DNA from: Ignavibacteriales bacterium
GTDB taxonomy: Bacteria; Bacteroidota; Ignavibacteria; Ignavibacteriales; Ignavibacteriaceae
Length of the DNA stretch: 64,000 nucleotides
Direction: 5' to 3'
Assembly (NCBI GenBank): GCA_016714125.1
Contig: JADJNX010000007.1
Location: forward strand, 62,001 to 126,000
Shown one piece after another: positions 28,468 to 40,142 of the stretch. A model generated the notes under the pieces. It did not search any database. It saw only the letters and a list, made by a program, of their open reading frames with translations, and was not told where the DNA came from. The first letter of the stretch is position 1. Every line of letters begins with the position of its first letter. A program made the translations under genes and the position numbers.

Positions 28468-28725
28468 TTTGTGTCTCCTTCCCGAGATCTTATTCAACAT
28501 TTATCTGCATTTATATATGCAAATAGCGTGCCATACTATTTTTATACTTCGTAACCCATTGTTATTAAATGAGTTAGCTCCATTTTCCGGATTTTCGATA
28601 ATTGGATAAATGTTGAATATTTCAACAGCTAAAATGCCAAATCGGCATAACCCCTTTATTTATAACAAGTTAACACTGTGTAAAAAATATACACTCAATT
28701 TAGCTGTTTTACACATTCTCTACAG

Positions 28726-29142
28726 TTATGATTCTGAAAGAATTTTTTCTGTTTTTTGTTTCCTGTTTTTCATTATCACAAAAAATCCGGTAACTAAAAA
28801 TGGAATTGTGGAGAGAAAAATTTTATAATTTAAGCTTAACAATCCTATCAAAAACATAAAAAACAATAAGATGCCAATTGAGCCTAATCCCAGATAAGTT
28901 AATAATCGACTTGGTGACTTTTGAAACAAAGTGACTATCAACAATATTTGACCCGCCATTGGAAGCAGGATAAATGGGTGGATTACGGAAGTAAAGTCGG
29001 TGAAGAGTTTTGAGATTATTAAAATTTCACCCTCAAGTAGAAATATCCTCTCATCTTTTCCCCATTCAAGATACCCCAACAAAGAGGTAATAACAAGTAA
29101 TAAATTCAGAAGGTGTTTTGTCTCAAGTTTAATCGTTTTCAT
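28726..29142 (-). CDS. Hypothetical membrane protein, 138 aa
   Basis: About four hydrophobic helices (LLNLLLVITSLLGYLEW, ILLPMAGQILLIVTLF, YLGLGSIGILLFFMFLIGLL, FLSTIPFLVTGFFVIM). The start chosen is the Met at 29142 (MKTIKLETKHLLNLL); the longer frame to 29238 adds a segment without membrane or family character. No close family recognised; many small integral membrane proteins look like this. Stands alone between 28467 and 29398. Confidence 0.55.
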   Translation of the reverse strand: MKTIKLETKHLLNLLLVITSLLGYLEWGKDERIFLLEGEILIISKLFTDFTSVIHPFILLPMAGQILLIVTLFQKSPSRLLTYLGLGSIGILLFFMFLIGLLSLNYKIFLSTIPFLVTGFFVIMKNRKQKTEKILSES

Positions 29143-29397
29143 ATTTATTGATTTTATTGTTAATGATTTATTGTCTATTAAATCTGCTGAATGTTTATTC
29201 GCAAAGATAACTATAAATCTCCCCGCAGGAAAAGCCACAAGATATCCCGGGAACAGGAATTGTTTTGATTCTGATGTTTAGCAAGTTCGGTGGCTCAACT
29301 AATAAGATCAAATTTTGCGTGGAAAATGAGTTAAAATTTGTGTAATTTCCTTCGATAGATTCATTTATTTTTAGACAATTGCATATTCCGGTAATTC

Positions 29398-31656
29398 ATG
29401 AAGAAAAATAAAGCCACATTTCCGATAACTTTTTTGTTTATCATCCTGGTCATGGCAATATCATCCTGTACCGACGAAAATGAACTACCTGAATCAACAC
29501 AGTTTGTAAAACTTCTGGAAAAGACCAGGAGTACATCCTTGGATGCTCCCGAATATCCGTCTCTCATCAACTCCCTCGAAAAGTTGTCAAATCTCAGCAA
29601 AGACCCTGAATTAAAAGTTGATGCCCTTTCACTTAAAGGTGAATATCTAAACCATACAGATAAATTTAAAGAAGCCATTGTGGTCCTTAAAAAATCCATA
29701 GTTCTTGCAGAGGAGCTTGGTTTAAGTTTACATCTGGGTAAAGATCTGGAAAACATCGGCAAAAGTTACTACCGGCTAAAGGATCATGGTAATGCAGTTG
29801 CCTCGTTTAAACGGTCTGCCACGATCAGGGAAGAGGCGGGAGATTCTGTGGGAATGGGGTCATCGCTAAACAACACCGGCTTTGTTTACTGGATGGTAAC
29901 TGAGTTCGACAGTGCAATTATCTATTTTAACAAAGCTCTTGAGATCAGGAGCAAACTGCCCAACACTGACCATCATGCAACAACGCTGAACAATCTTGGG
30001 ACTATATATTTTAACTGGGCGATATACGACAAGGCTCTTGAATATTATATGAAATCTCTTTCGCTTCAGCGTGAGATAAAAAATGATTATGGCATTTCGA
30101 TAAGCCTTACTAACATCGGTCTCGTTTATAACGAAACGGGGCAACATGAAGAAGCTATTCAATACTACAAAGAGAGTCTTCCGCATGCAATTGACTCAAA
30201 AGATACAAATGTGGTTGGATATGTTTATCAGGGACTCGGGTATGCATTTGAGGATATAGATGTTGATTCATCGATCTACTATTTTAAATTGTCGCTGGCA
30301 AAATATCAAAGTGCTTCATATCCTCCCGGAATTATTCTCGCCCTCAGGGGATTGGTGATTTCTATTTTAAACTCAAAGATTATGAGGTCGTGGGCAGGAA
30401 TTTTGAGGAGATGTACCGGCTTGCCGTGAGGGAAAAATTCAGTTACGCGAAGCTGAAGCATTAAAAGGGACTTGGTAAGGTTTTTCTTGCAAAAAAATCG
30501 TAAGCAAAGCAAAATCTTATCTTGAAGAAAGTCAGTTGATTGGAGCAGGCTTGGAAACAAGGTGTTGTTGAGAGATGTCAGTGAGTTGATGAGTGAAATT
30601 TTTGAAAGGCTTGGAGATAAAGACAGTGCCCTCATAGCGTTAAGAGTCCATCTTAAATATGCCCAGGAAATCCAGGGTGAAGAAATGAGCAGAAGACTCA
30701 TTGGACTTAAAAACAAATTCCAGTTCGAAAAATATGAACTCGATTTACAGAAACAGATGTATGAAAACAAAACACAGAGAATGACAATATTAGCCGCCGT
30801 TCTGATGCTTGTTCTGTTTATTATTATTGTTTTACTCCTCTCTCGTGTGAACAACAGGATGAAAAGAACCAATAACCTGCTTAATGAACAAAATGAATTG
30901 ATTGAGGGACAGTCAAAGGACCTTGGTGTGATAAACCAACAACTTGTTGAATCCAACGATGCAAAGGACAAATTGTTTTCCATTATTAGTCACGATCTTC
31001 GTAGTCCTTTCCAGGGTCTGCTCGGAATAACCAATATTCTCAAGGAAGATTTTTATGAATTGACCAATGATGAAAAACTTCAGTTGATAAGTGGACTTGA
31101 AGAAACTGGCAGAAAAACATTTGAACTACTTGAAAACCTCCTGAATCTTTCTGCATCAAGGATGGGAAAACTGGCTTTTGATCCTGTGGAAGTGGATGTT
31201 TCTGAGATTGTGAATAATACTTTATATCTGCACACTGAACAAGCCACAGGGAAAAAAATTTCTCTCGTATCGAACATTAGTGATAGTAGATTTGTTCTTG
31301 CTGACAGGAACATGCTTGAGATTATATTCAGAAACCTTTTGACCAATGCGATAAAATATACGCATGAAGAAGGGGAAATTTTTGTTGACTCATGCGATTC
31401 TGATGGATTTGTCTGTTTTTCGATAAAAGATAATGGTGTTGGGATGGACAAAGAAACCAAAGCGAATATATTTAACATTAATGCAGTTCGCTCACAAAGA
31501 GGAACCAGGGGTGAAAAAGGAACAGGACTTGGAATTGGACTCTGTAAGGAATTTATTGAGAAGCATAATGGTTTGATAGAGATAGAAAGTGAATCGGGAG
31601 TTGGAACCACATTCCGAATTAAACTCCCTAAAAACGGTGGGGTAAAGCCCGATTAA
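29398..31656 (+). CDS. TPR-containing sensor histidine kinase, lipoprotein-type leader (several frameshifts)
   Basis: N-terminal leader ending in a lipobox-like LVMAISSC, then about six TPR motifs (SLNNTGFVYWMVTEFDSAII, TLNNLGTIYFNWAIYDKALE), a coiled coil, one TM helix (ILAAVLMLVLFIIIVLLL), HisKA with H-box FSIISHDLRSPFQGL, and HATPase_c (NLLTNAIKYT, DNGVGMD, GTGLGIGLCKEF). This architecture is common in Bacteroidota: periplasmic TPRs sense, the cytoplasmic kinase signals. Fragments 29398-30429 and 30562-31656 are joined by a stretch needing about four one-base changes between 30345 and 30562, e.g. a G to give RGLGDFYFKLKDYEVVG. No response regulator adjoins it. ClpB follows 20 bp later. Confidence 0.8.
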
Positions 31657-31676
31657 TTTTTGGAGGAAAAGATAAA

Positions 31677-34295
31677 ATGTCATTCAATTTAAATAAATTT
31701 ACGGTAAAAGCTCAGGAAACCGTTCAAAAGGCGATCGAAATTGCCGGCGGTTACCAAAATCAAATAATAGAACCACTTCACATTTTGGCTGCACTTGTTG
31801 AAGAGAGAAATGGTTTAGCCGATTCTCTTTTGCAGAAAACAGGTGCCAACAGCGACCGAATTAGAATTAAAGTCTCCGCGGAAATGGATAAACTTCCTAA
31901 AGTAAGCGGAACGGCAGCAAGCGACCTAAAACTCTCCACAAATTCATCGGTGTTATTCGACAAAGCAGCCAAACTTGCCGGCGAATATAAAGATGAATTT
32001 GTTTCAACCGAACATATCCTGCTTGCTTTGGCTGAGGACACAACCGACGCCGGAAGACTGCTAAAAGATGCCGGTGTTACAAAAGATGACCTCTCAAAAG
32101 CTGTTGAACATATCCGGGGTGGAAGCAGGGTAACTTCCCAAAACGCAGAGGATTCTTATGCCTCGCTTGAAAAATATGGAAGAAACCTTAATGACCTCGC
32201 AAGAGCGGGTAAACTTGACCCTGTTATTGGAAGAAATGATGAAATCAGGCGTGTAATGCAGGTGCTCTCTCGCCGAACAAAAAATAATCCTGTCCTGATA
32301 GGTGAACCGGGAGTTGGTAAAACCGCAATAGCTGAAGGTATCGCTCAAAGGATAGTTTCAGGTGATGCTCCAGAGACAATAAAAACCAGGCAGATTATCG
32401 CTCTTGATGTTGGATCACTTATTGCGGGAACGCAGTACCGTGGTCAGTTTGAAGAGAGACTTAAGGCTGTTATCAAGGAAGTACAAAATTCGAACGGTCA
32501 AATAGTTCTCTTTATTGACGAGATGCATACACTTGTGGGAGCAGGAAAAACCGAGGGGGCGATGGATGCTGCAAACATCCTTAAACCTGCACTGGCAAGA
32601 GGTGAACTCCACTGTATCGGTGCAACAACCCTTGACGAATACCAAAAATATATCGAAAAAGATGCTGCTCTCGAAAGAAGATTTCAACCTGTAATCATCG
32701 CGGAGCCGAACGAGGAAGATTCAATTTCGATTCTTAGAGGATTGAAAGAACGGTATGAAGTGCATCATGGCGTGCGGATAACTGATGCTGCTATTGTTGC
32801 TGCGGTTCAACTTTCAAACAGGTACATAAGCGACCGTTTCCTTCCCGATAAAGCAATTGACCTGATTGATGAGTCGGCTTCCCGACTCAGGATTGAGATC
32901 GATTCGATGCCCGAGGAACTTGATGTACTCGAAAGAAAAATTAAACAACTTGAGATTGAGAAAGTGGCTCTCACCCGTGAAAAAGATGATGCTTCAGAGA
33001 GAAGACTGGAAGACCTGAACGAAGAACTCTCGGAACTGATTGAGGAGAGAAGTGGAATCAGAGTCCATTGGGAACGGGAAAAAGAGAAAATTGGTCAGAT
33101 CCGCGAAATAAAATCTCAGATAGAGAAACTTCGTGCAGATTCTGAGATGTATGAAAGAGAAGGAAATCTTTCAAAAGTTGCTGAGATTAGATATGGAACT
33201 CTTCCCGAATTGGAAAGAGAACTTGTTGAGGATACTGTTCAATTAAATGAAGTTCAGAAGGAAAAACGACTTTTAAAAGAGGAAGTTGATGCCGAGGATG
33301 TGGCTGAAATTGTTTCTCGCTGGACCGGAATCCCCGTCACAAAAATGCTTGAAAGCGAAAGAACCAAATTAATTCACCTGGAAGATCAACTTCATAAGAG
33401 GGTCATCGGACAAGATGAAGCAGTGGTTGCTGTTTCCAACGCTGTTAGAAGATCGCGTGCCGGACTTCAGGATGCCAACAAACCTACAGGCTCATTTATA
33501 TTCCTTGGAACCACGGGTGTGGGTAAAACTGAACTTGCAAAAGCCCTTGCAGTTGCTCTCTTCGACGATGAACATGCCATGATCAGGATTGATATGTCGG
33601 AGTATATGGAGAAGTTTTCCGTTTCCAGACTAATCGGCGCACCTCCGGGATATGTTGGTTATGAGGAAGGCGGACAACTTACTGAAGCTGTGAGAAGGAA
33701 ACCATACTCGGTGATTCTTCTTGATGAGATCGAAAAAGCCCATCCTGATATCTTTAATATCCTTCTTCAGGTTCTTGATGACGGAAGGCTCACTGACAAT
33801 CAGGGCAGAACCGTCGATTTTAAGAATACAATCATCATAATGACATCAAATCTTGGCTCCCAGTTGATCCAGGAAAGTTTCATGAACAGCAAGGATGAAG
33901 ATATTGATAATGTCATGGGTATTTTGAGGATGCAGATTGGTGATCTGCTGAGAAAAACGATAAGACCTGAGTTTCTCAACAGAATTGATGATGTTATTTT
34001 GTTTAAACCACTAAGACAATCAGAGATAAGAAAAATTGTGGAAATCCAACTCGATGGCTTAAAAGCGATGTTGGCAAAAAAAGATATTACATTTACAATT
34101 ACTGATGAAGCTGCCGATTGGTTGTCCGAATTGGGATATGACCTTACATATGGTGCCCGACCTCTAAAAAGAACTATCCAAAAACATATAATCAACCCTT
34201 TGGCACAAGAACTGATCGCCGGTGCTTTCTCCGATGGCGACTCAATAATCGCCAAAGTTGATGATCGAGGCAAAATCATTTTCACAAAGGGATAA
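31677..34295 (+). CDS. clpB: ATP-dependent chaperone ClpB
   Basis: 872 residues, complete. N-terminal Clp repeat domain, first AAA+ (Walker A GEPGVGKTAIAEG, Walker B LFIDEMHTLVG), the long middle coiled coil typical of ClpB/Hsp104 (about 405-530), second AAA+ (GTTGVGKTELAKALA, VILLDEIEKAHPD) and D2 small domain. It works with DnaK to dissolve protein aggregates. A strong Shine-Dalgarno TTTGGAGGAAAA precedes the ATG. The middle domain and absence of the ClpP-docking IGF loop distinguish it from ClpA/ClpC. Confidence 0.97.
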   Translation: MSFNLNKFTVKAQETVQKAIEIAGGYQNQIIEPLHILAALVEERNGLADSLLQKTGANSDRIRIKVSAEMDKLPKVSGTAASDLKLSTNSSVLFDKAAKLAGEYKDEFVSTEHILLALAEDTTDAGRLLKDAGVTKDDLSKAVEHIRGGSRVTSQNAEDSYASLEKYGRNLNDLARAGKLDPVIGRNDEIRRVMQVLSRRTKNNPVLIGEPGVGKTAIAEGIAQRIVSGDAPETIKTRQIIALDVGSLIAGTQYRGQFEERLKAVIKEVQNSNGQIVLFIDEMHTLVGAGKTEGAMDAANILKPALARGELHCIGATTLDEYQKYIEKDAALERRFQPVIIAEPNEEDSISILRGLKERYEVHHGVRITDAAIVAAVQLSNRYISDRFLPDKAIDLIDESASRLRIEIDSMPEELDVLERKIKQLEIEKVALTREKDDASERRLEDLNEELSELIEERSGIRVHWEREKEKIGQIREIKSQIEKLRADSEMYEREGNLSKVAEIRYGTLPELERELVEDTVQLNEVQKEKRLLKEEVDAEDVAEIVSRWTGIPVTKMLESERTKLIHLEDQLHKRVIGQDEAVVAVSNAVRRSRAGLQDANKPTGSFIFLGTTGVGKTELAKALAVALFDDEHAMIRIDMSEYMEKFSVSRLIGAPPGYVGYEEGGQLTEAVRRKPYSVILLDEIEKAHPDIFNILLQVLDDGRLTDNQGRTVDFKNTIIIMTSNLGSQLIQESFMNSKDEDIDNVMGILRMQIGDLLRKTIRPEFLNRIDDVILFKPLRQSEIRKIVEIQLDGLKAMLAKKDITFTITDEAADWLSELGYDLTYGARPLKRTIQKHIINPLAQELIAGAFSDGDSIIAKVDDRGKIIFTKG

Positions 34296-34348
34296 CCACA
34301 AAAGGAGTTGTATATTTAAAGTCATTTTTAAAAATTTTTGAATAAACA

Positions 34349-36587
34349 TTGAACAAAACTTTTTCGGTTTTAATAGCCTTGGCTTTTACTTTTATTGCCT
34401 ATCCGCAGCAACAAGATACAGTAATCATCGCCGGTGGTGAATATCAGGCAGGCGGGTTCCACAGAACGATGTTAGGTGACTTGTGGAGAAATGTATGGGC
34501 CACTCCCATTAAAATCCCGGTTCTCAATCTGAAGACTTTTGCAGATGGACTTGTTCCTGAAAAAGGGGGCGGAATGCAAACCAAAACCCTCCATTTTAAA
34601 GGAGCTGACGGACAAACCTGGAAGTTTAGATCACTAAATAAATTCCCCAAACCAACTCTCCCCGATGACATTAAAAACACTCTCGTCGCAGATTTTATTC
34701 AAGATCAAATAAGTACATCACATCCAACTGCTGCTGTTGTACTTACTCCATTTATGGATTCTCTTGGTATTTTGAATGCACCACCCACTATATGGTTCCT
34801 TCCAGATGATCCAATTTTGGGTGAATTCCGAGAAGAATTCAAAAATCTGGCTGGTATGATGGAAGTGAATCCCGACGAAAATGAGGAGGGTGGAACTCCT
34901 TTTGCTAATGCAGAAAAAATTGTCTCCACCGAAAAACTTGTTTACAGATTCCTCGATAAAAGGGATGAAAAGTTGACGGTGCAGCATTCCTTACCGCCCG
35001 GCTTTTTTGATGTTTTTGTGGGGGATTGGGACCGCCACATGGGACAGTGGAAATGGGCTAAATATACCATCAACGGGAAAGAACTCTGGAAACCGATTCC
35101 CAAGGACAGAGACCTTCCGACAAGGATGATCATGTTGACATTAAGAGAACCGACACTTCAACAATTATCACCCTTTCGTGGAAAAAGGAAAAAGGAAGTG
35201 ATTTAAGGGAAGTGTTATATCAAAAAGAGTTTGACAGTGAAATCTCAGAGGACATAAGGATCCATCTTTCCGGGGGGGACGATCAGGTGAAAATTACAGG
35301 CACCGTTGAATCGGGTCCCCCTAATCAGAATTGACGGGGGAGCAGGAAAAGATCGGTTCATCGACTCATCCCATGTAAAGGGGTGGTTCCTGAATTTCCT
35401 TCCGATCAGAAGAGCAGAAAACAAAAAACAGATTTTTTGACGATGACGCCTCAACTTCCGTTACATACGGCAGAGGGCCAAAATTTAGAGTTGAGGAATC
35501 TATAGATGCCACGGATCCGCAGGAATATATCGAACCCACGTGGCTTCAGGATGGAAGGGGTTATAGTATCAATCCCGTGTTTGATCTTTCTTCAACCACC
35601 GGACTTCAACTTGGGGGCGGTCCAATAATAATTAACTACGATTATCGTAAAAAGCCGTGGGATTCATGGTTGACTCTCACAATGGCTTATGCTACCCGAC
35701 CAAGAGACTTTGATTTTGTTTTTGAAAGCTATTATAATTCGATACTGGAAGATGCCACTGTAAGTTTTAAAGCTTACAGAATTAATATCGATTTTAACAA
35801 CTACTACGGTTACGGCAACGAAACCGATTACAATAATCATTTATATCAACAGGACTTTTATAATATCAAAAGGCGTGTCACGAGTGGTGAAACAGGTATT
35901 GACCTGCACATTGGAAATGGAATCAGAAATTATTATCAGGCAAGAATCTCTTTTTATGAGGTAAGTGTTCCTGAGGCATCTCTTTTTAAGGGTCTGCCTT
36001 ACGGAAGTTATGGTAATGGTTATTTGTCGGTTTTAACACTTGGAACAGGCTTTATTTTTGATAAAAGAGACAATATTGACCTGCCCCTTGAAGGATGGTA
36101 CCTCAAGTTTGGAGGGAACTATAATCCAAAATTGTTTAATACCAACGGCTCTTTTTATAACGCCACTTTTGATCTTCGAGCATATTTACCGATCTCATTT
36201 ATTAAGAATTCAGCACTCGCTTTTAGAGTTGGGGGTGAAAAAGTGGGCGGTGAATATCCTTTTTTCGCGGCTGCTTTTCTTGGTGGGTCCAAAAATCTTC
36301 GTGCTTATAGAAACGAAAGATTTTCCGGAGATGCTTCCCTCTATGGAACCCAGAAATCAGGGTTGAGCTTGGTTCTATTAAAACCATAATCTACTCAAGA
36401 GTTGGAGTTTTGCTTTTGCAGAAACAGGAAGAGTTTTAAGAATGGCGAAAATTCAGATATATGGCATCACAGCGGCGGCGGCGGCGCTTATTTATCATTC
36501 CTGGATAGAGCCTTGATTTTGGCAACAACCGTTGGTTTCTCAAGTGAATATACCAACTATCATTTTACAACCAAGGTCCTTTTCTAA
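34349..36587 (+). CDS. Omp85/BamA-type outer-membrane protein with internal deletion and several frameshifts
   Basis: Signal peptide-like start (VLIALAFTFIAYPQQ; TTG start at 34349). The N-terminal part (GGEYQAGGFHRTMLGDLWR, TKTLHFKGADGQTWKFRSL, DVFVGDWDRHMGQWKWAKY, LWKPIPKDRD) and the C-terminal D15-type barrel (LGTGFIFDKRDNIDLPLEGW, FFAAAFLGGSKNLRAYRNER, GFSSEYTNYHFTTKVLF) match large outer-membrane proteins usually found with metallophosphoesterases. After KDRD (about 35110) the family normally continues with roughly 200 residues; here it jumps within a few codons to DIKRTDTSTIITLSW and LSGGDDQVKITG. Single-base shifts occur near 35126, 35318, 35420, 36353, 36405 and 36436. A real deletion, an assembly collapse or a pseudogene are all possible. 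Confidence 0.65.
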
Positions 36588-36625
36588 CACGATATTCACG
36601 ATTCATTTATCTTTTAAGGATTCAG

Positions 36626-37623
36626 TTACATAAAGTTAAAGAAGCCGCCTTCTTCTTCCTCGTCAACATCGTCCTGTTTTTTCTTATTCTTTTTCTGATA
36701 TTTCAGGGAATTTCTTTCCCAAAAAACACCATCCACATATCCTTGAATTCCATTTTCGGTCTCTGCAAGTTCAAGTCGATATTCGGAAGTTGCTGCAAAA
36801 ACTTTATCGATTTCGATACCGATATAGTGGCGGTTCAGTTTTTTTGCCACCACGGATGAAGTACCTGAACCAAGAAATGGATCAAAAACCACATCACCTT
36901 CGTTAGAAGAAGCAAGAATCAGTTTTGCCAACAGTTTTTCAGGTTTTTGGGTCGGGTGATCAGTGTTTTCTGACATTGACCAATAAGGAATAGTAATATC
37001 TGTCCAGATATTTGAAGGGTGAGTCATTCTGAATCTGCCTTCTTCGGTTTCCTGCCAGTCTTTGGCAACACCATCTTCTTTATAAGGAGCAATTACACTC
37101 TTTTTTTCTTTAACAGCTTCGAGATTGAAAGTGTAATCATTTCCCATGGTGAAAAACCAGATATCTTCCATCGAGTTTTTCCAGTTTTTGCTGGCTCCAC
37201 GGCCCTTGTCCCTTTGCCATGTGATTCTGTTGCGGAGTTTAAAATATTCACTTGCTACAGCAAAAATGGAAATGGAGCTGATAAAATCGCCACAGATATA
37301 AATTGTAGCTTCCGGTTTAAGAAGGCGTAACATCAGAGGCAGCCAGCTTCTTAAGTAGGCCGAATACTCTTCAACAGGAAGTTTTCTAAACTTTGATGAG
37401 CCAAATTCTCTGTCGAGATTATAGGGTGGATCGAGAATTAACAAGTCAACAAATTCATCAGGAAGAAACTTTATGATATCAAAGAGGTTCCTGTTTATTG
37501 TTTTATCGAGTATCTGATCAACTGAGACAGGTGCTTCGACATCGATAAGTTTTTTTGAATACTTCTCAATTTGGTCTTCACTGAGAGTAATCGTTTTATT
37601 TTTGTTGCCCTTGGTGCAGGCAT
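36626..37623 (-). CDS. DNA methyltransferase, N4/N6 amino-group type, orphan (one frameshift)
   Basis: Permuted beta-type methylase: catalytic motif IV LILDPPYNLDREF near the N-terminus and AdoMet motif I FDPFLGSGTSSVVAKKLNR near the C-terminus, with DHPTQKPEKLLAKLI before it. The uninterrupted frame starts only at 37444, but adding one base near 37611 extends it to ATG 37623 (RBS TTTGGAG) as MPAPKGNKNKTITLSEDQIE, giving 332 residues. The tail is rich in Lys and Glu. No endonuclease gene adjoins, so it may be a solitary methylase for regulation or protection. Target sequence cannot be deduced. Confidence 0.88.
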
Positions 37624-37703
37624 TTTAACTCCAAATATTTATGTTTTGCTACAAATATACACTTATATATAAATAAAGCATAATAGCTGACTCACACAGG
37701 TAT

Positions 37704-39759
37704 TTACTTTTTCTTTAATACCATTCCGGTAGAAGGCGGAAGAGTAATTTTACCCTTACCTTTTCCAAGCGACTTGACTCCGGCCTTTTCAGCGTTAACC
37801 AGCACTTCAAAATTCCCTTTGGGAAGAGTAAATTCCACCTTTTTATCTCTGTTAGCATTAAATAGAATAACAAAATGATCCTTGCCATGGTTCAATTCAT
37901 AACCTAAAGTAAATTCATCTTTAAGATCCATGAATTTTACCTCTTCATACTCAGCACGACGAAAAGCACTATAAGTTGAGCGAAGTTTTGCGAGTCCGGC
38001 ATAATAATCGACAAGACTTTTATTTAGAGCAACATGTTCATAATTGATATAGTTTACTTCATTGTCCTTGTCGTAGGTGTTATGATCAACCCTGCCTCTG
38101 TAAGGATCGTTAACATCCACATCTGCAGGAACCACTTTTGATCTGCCATATTCCTGCCCGGCGTGAATCATTGTCATCCCCTGTGAGGTGTAGAGGAATA
38201 GTGCACCAAGTTTGTTCAATTTTAGCTGAGTTGGTGTCAGTTTTGCATTTTTATCAACATCAATAACTGTGGTACCTTCTTTCAGGTCGCCAAGCCCAAT
38301 TCTGATAAAATCACCCAGAGTATAACCATCGTGTGATTCAAGATAATTTACCGAATGTTCTTTTTTGCGGAATAATCCCTTATCATCTCTGAGCAGGGTT
38401 CCATTCACATAACTTTGTAATCTTTTAGGTGTATTATCACCAAACCATTTTCCAAATATCCAACCCAGGTTCTCGCGGGGATTTTCACCCTTTACACCAT
38501 TTCTGATCTGATCGTTCCATGACCCCCACTCTCTTTCAGAGAATCCTTTTGGATCGTATCCACCACCCCATGGTTCACAAACTATAACCACTTGTGGATT
38601 AACTTTTCTGAGCTCTTTAATGATCTCTTCGATGGTAACCCAATCGATAAGTTTGCCAAGATCAAATCTGAAGCCGTCAATGTGAAATTCGGTCATCCAG
38701 TATTTTAAACTTTCGATGATCAGTCTTCTTGCCATTGGAGCTTCGGTTCTGAAGTCGTTTCCACATCCACTTTCAGCTTTAAAACTGCCGTCATTGTTAA
38801 GACGGAAATAATATTTTTTGTCAATTTCTTTAAAACTTCCCAACTCATATTCAGAGATATGGTTATAGACCACATCCATTATTACAGCAATTTTTTCTTG
38901 ATGGAAAGCTTTAACCATCTGTTTAAAATCGTGGCGGGCTTTATCACTTTGCCCCATCCATTGGTTCCACCTCAGTTTTGACCAGTTTTCGGCATAATAC
39001 GCCTCGGGAGCAAAAAATGCTGCGGTCATATATCCCCAGTGATTTCTCTCGTAGGGATTCCATGTGTTAAACCTGTTGGCTGCTGAATCGCGGAAGGGTA
39101 TCTCAACATTTCCAAATTCCTGTGCCGGAAGAAGTTCAACGGTATTCACATTCAGGGATTTTATATAGTCGAGTCCACCCTTCTTTCCTTTTTCGGTAAG
39201 ACCTCTATATGTGCCCGGATTTTTTACGCCTGAACTTGGATGAACTGTCTGATCGCGGAGGTGCATTTCATAAGTGATAAGATCACGCCAGTCGCGCTGA
39301 ATCCATTTGGTTTTTCCCCATTCAAAACCGCCATCTTTAACAACGATCCCTTTTCTGGGGTTCATATAAGTATTGTAGGTTGCCACCGATTTTGCATAAG
39401 GATCAAGAATCAGTATCTGACCTTTTTACGGGGTCATCTTCAGGATTAATCACAATGTAGCCATAAAAGAGACCATATTGTTCGCCACTTAGTTGGGCTT
39501 CCCAGACACCGTCTTTATCTTTAGTCATTTTAAGTTCAATGTAGTCAGTATCTTCAACTTTCTTGAATGTTCTGAGAGCCACTTCGGTTGCTCTTGGTGC
39601 AAATACTCTAAAGATGGTATTTCCATTCTCGACGAAAGAGCCCAGTTTTTTGTCTGAATAAGCATTCAGGAATTCATCCTGTTTCTGAGCTTTAACCACT
39701 GTTTGCGACATGATAAACAACACCACTAATACTGATAAAATTTTGTGTCTTGAAGTCAT
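37704..39759 (-). CDS. Secreted GH13 glycosidase, pullulanase/debranching type (one frameshift)
   Basis: About 685 residues. Signal peptide (ILSVLVVLFIMSQTVVKAQ), N-terminal CBM48-like beta domain (FRVFAPRATEVALRTFKKVE), then a GH13 barrel with region I MDVVYNHISE, region II FHIDGFRFDLG (nucleophile Asp), region III VIVCEPWGGG (acid/base Glu) and region IV NYLESHDGYTLGDF. Removing one T from the run at 39423-39427 joins DPVK to GQILILDPYAKSVATYNTYM. Isoamylase/pullulanase-like members cleave alpha-1,6 branches of starch or glycogen. The signal peptide puts it in the periplasm or outside; no T9SS tail is present (ends PPSTGMVLKKK). Confidence 0.9.
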
Positions 39760-40142
39760 AACTGATCCATAATTGGTTTTTTTGTAATAATCCAGCTTTA
39801 AAATTACAAAAAAAGAGTGAATAGAGGTGAATTGGGTTGTTGAACACCGATTTTATAACTTGAGGAGAGGGCAGTAAATGGAAAGTTTAAACAGGTTTTG
39901 AACAGGTGATGGTTGGGATTATTTATTAGAAGTAATAAGATTAAATTTCTGAATTATGAAATGGTGAAGAAGTCAAAGAATTTTCTTAAGTTTCTAAAGC
40001 AAGTTGTTTAGTTGTGTGAGTTTCTAAAAAAATCCTTTTTACCATTAACACACCAATATTATTTTGATTGTTTCAACAGAAGTTGTGATTCCAAAAGACA
40101 TAAAAAAGAACTCCGGGGTAAGGAGTTTCTTTAGGAGGAAAA
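39760..40142. other. Divergent intergenic region with a hairpin next to an RBS
   Basis: Gene-free region between the GH13 gene (leftward) and the secreted protein at 40143 (rightward). At 40106-40132 the arms AAGAACTCC and GGAGTTTCTT can pair (one bulge), placing a stem directly before the Shine-Dalgarno AGGAGG at 40133-40138. It could be a translational control element or an end-of-leader hairpin. No clear promoter motif found; otherwise nothing recognised. Confidence 0.4.

Noticed and set aside
29866..30186. Minus-strand frames inside the TPR kinase, and similar long antisense frames in clpB, mutS and the receptors
   Set aside because: They are shadows of strongly supported coding frames on the other strand.
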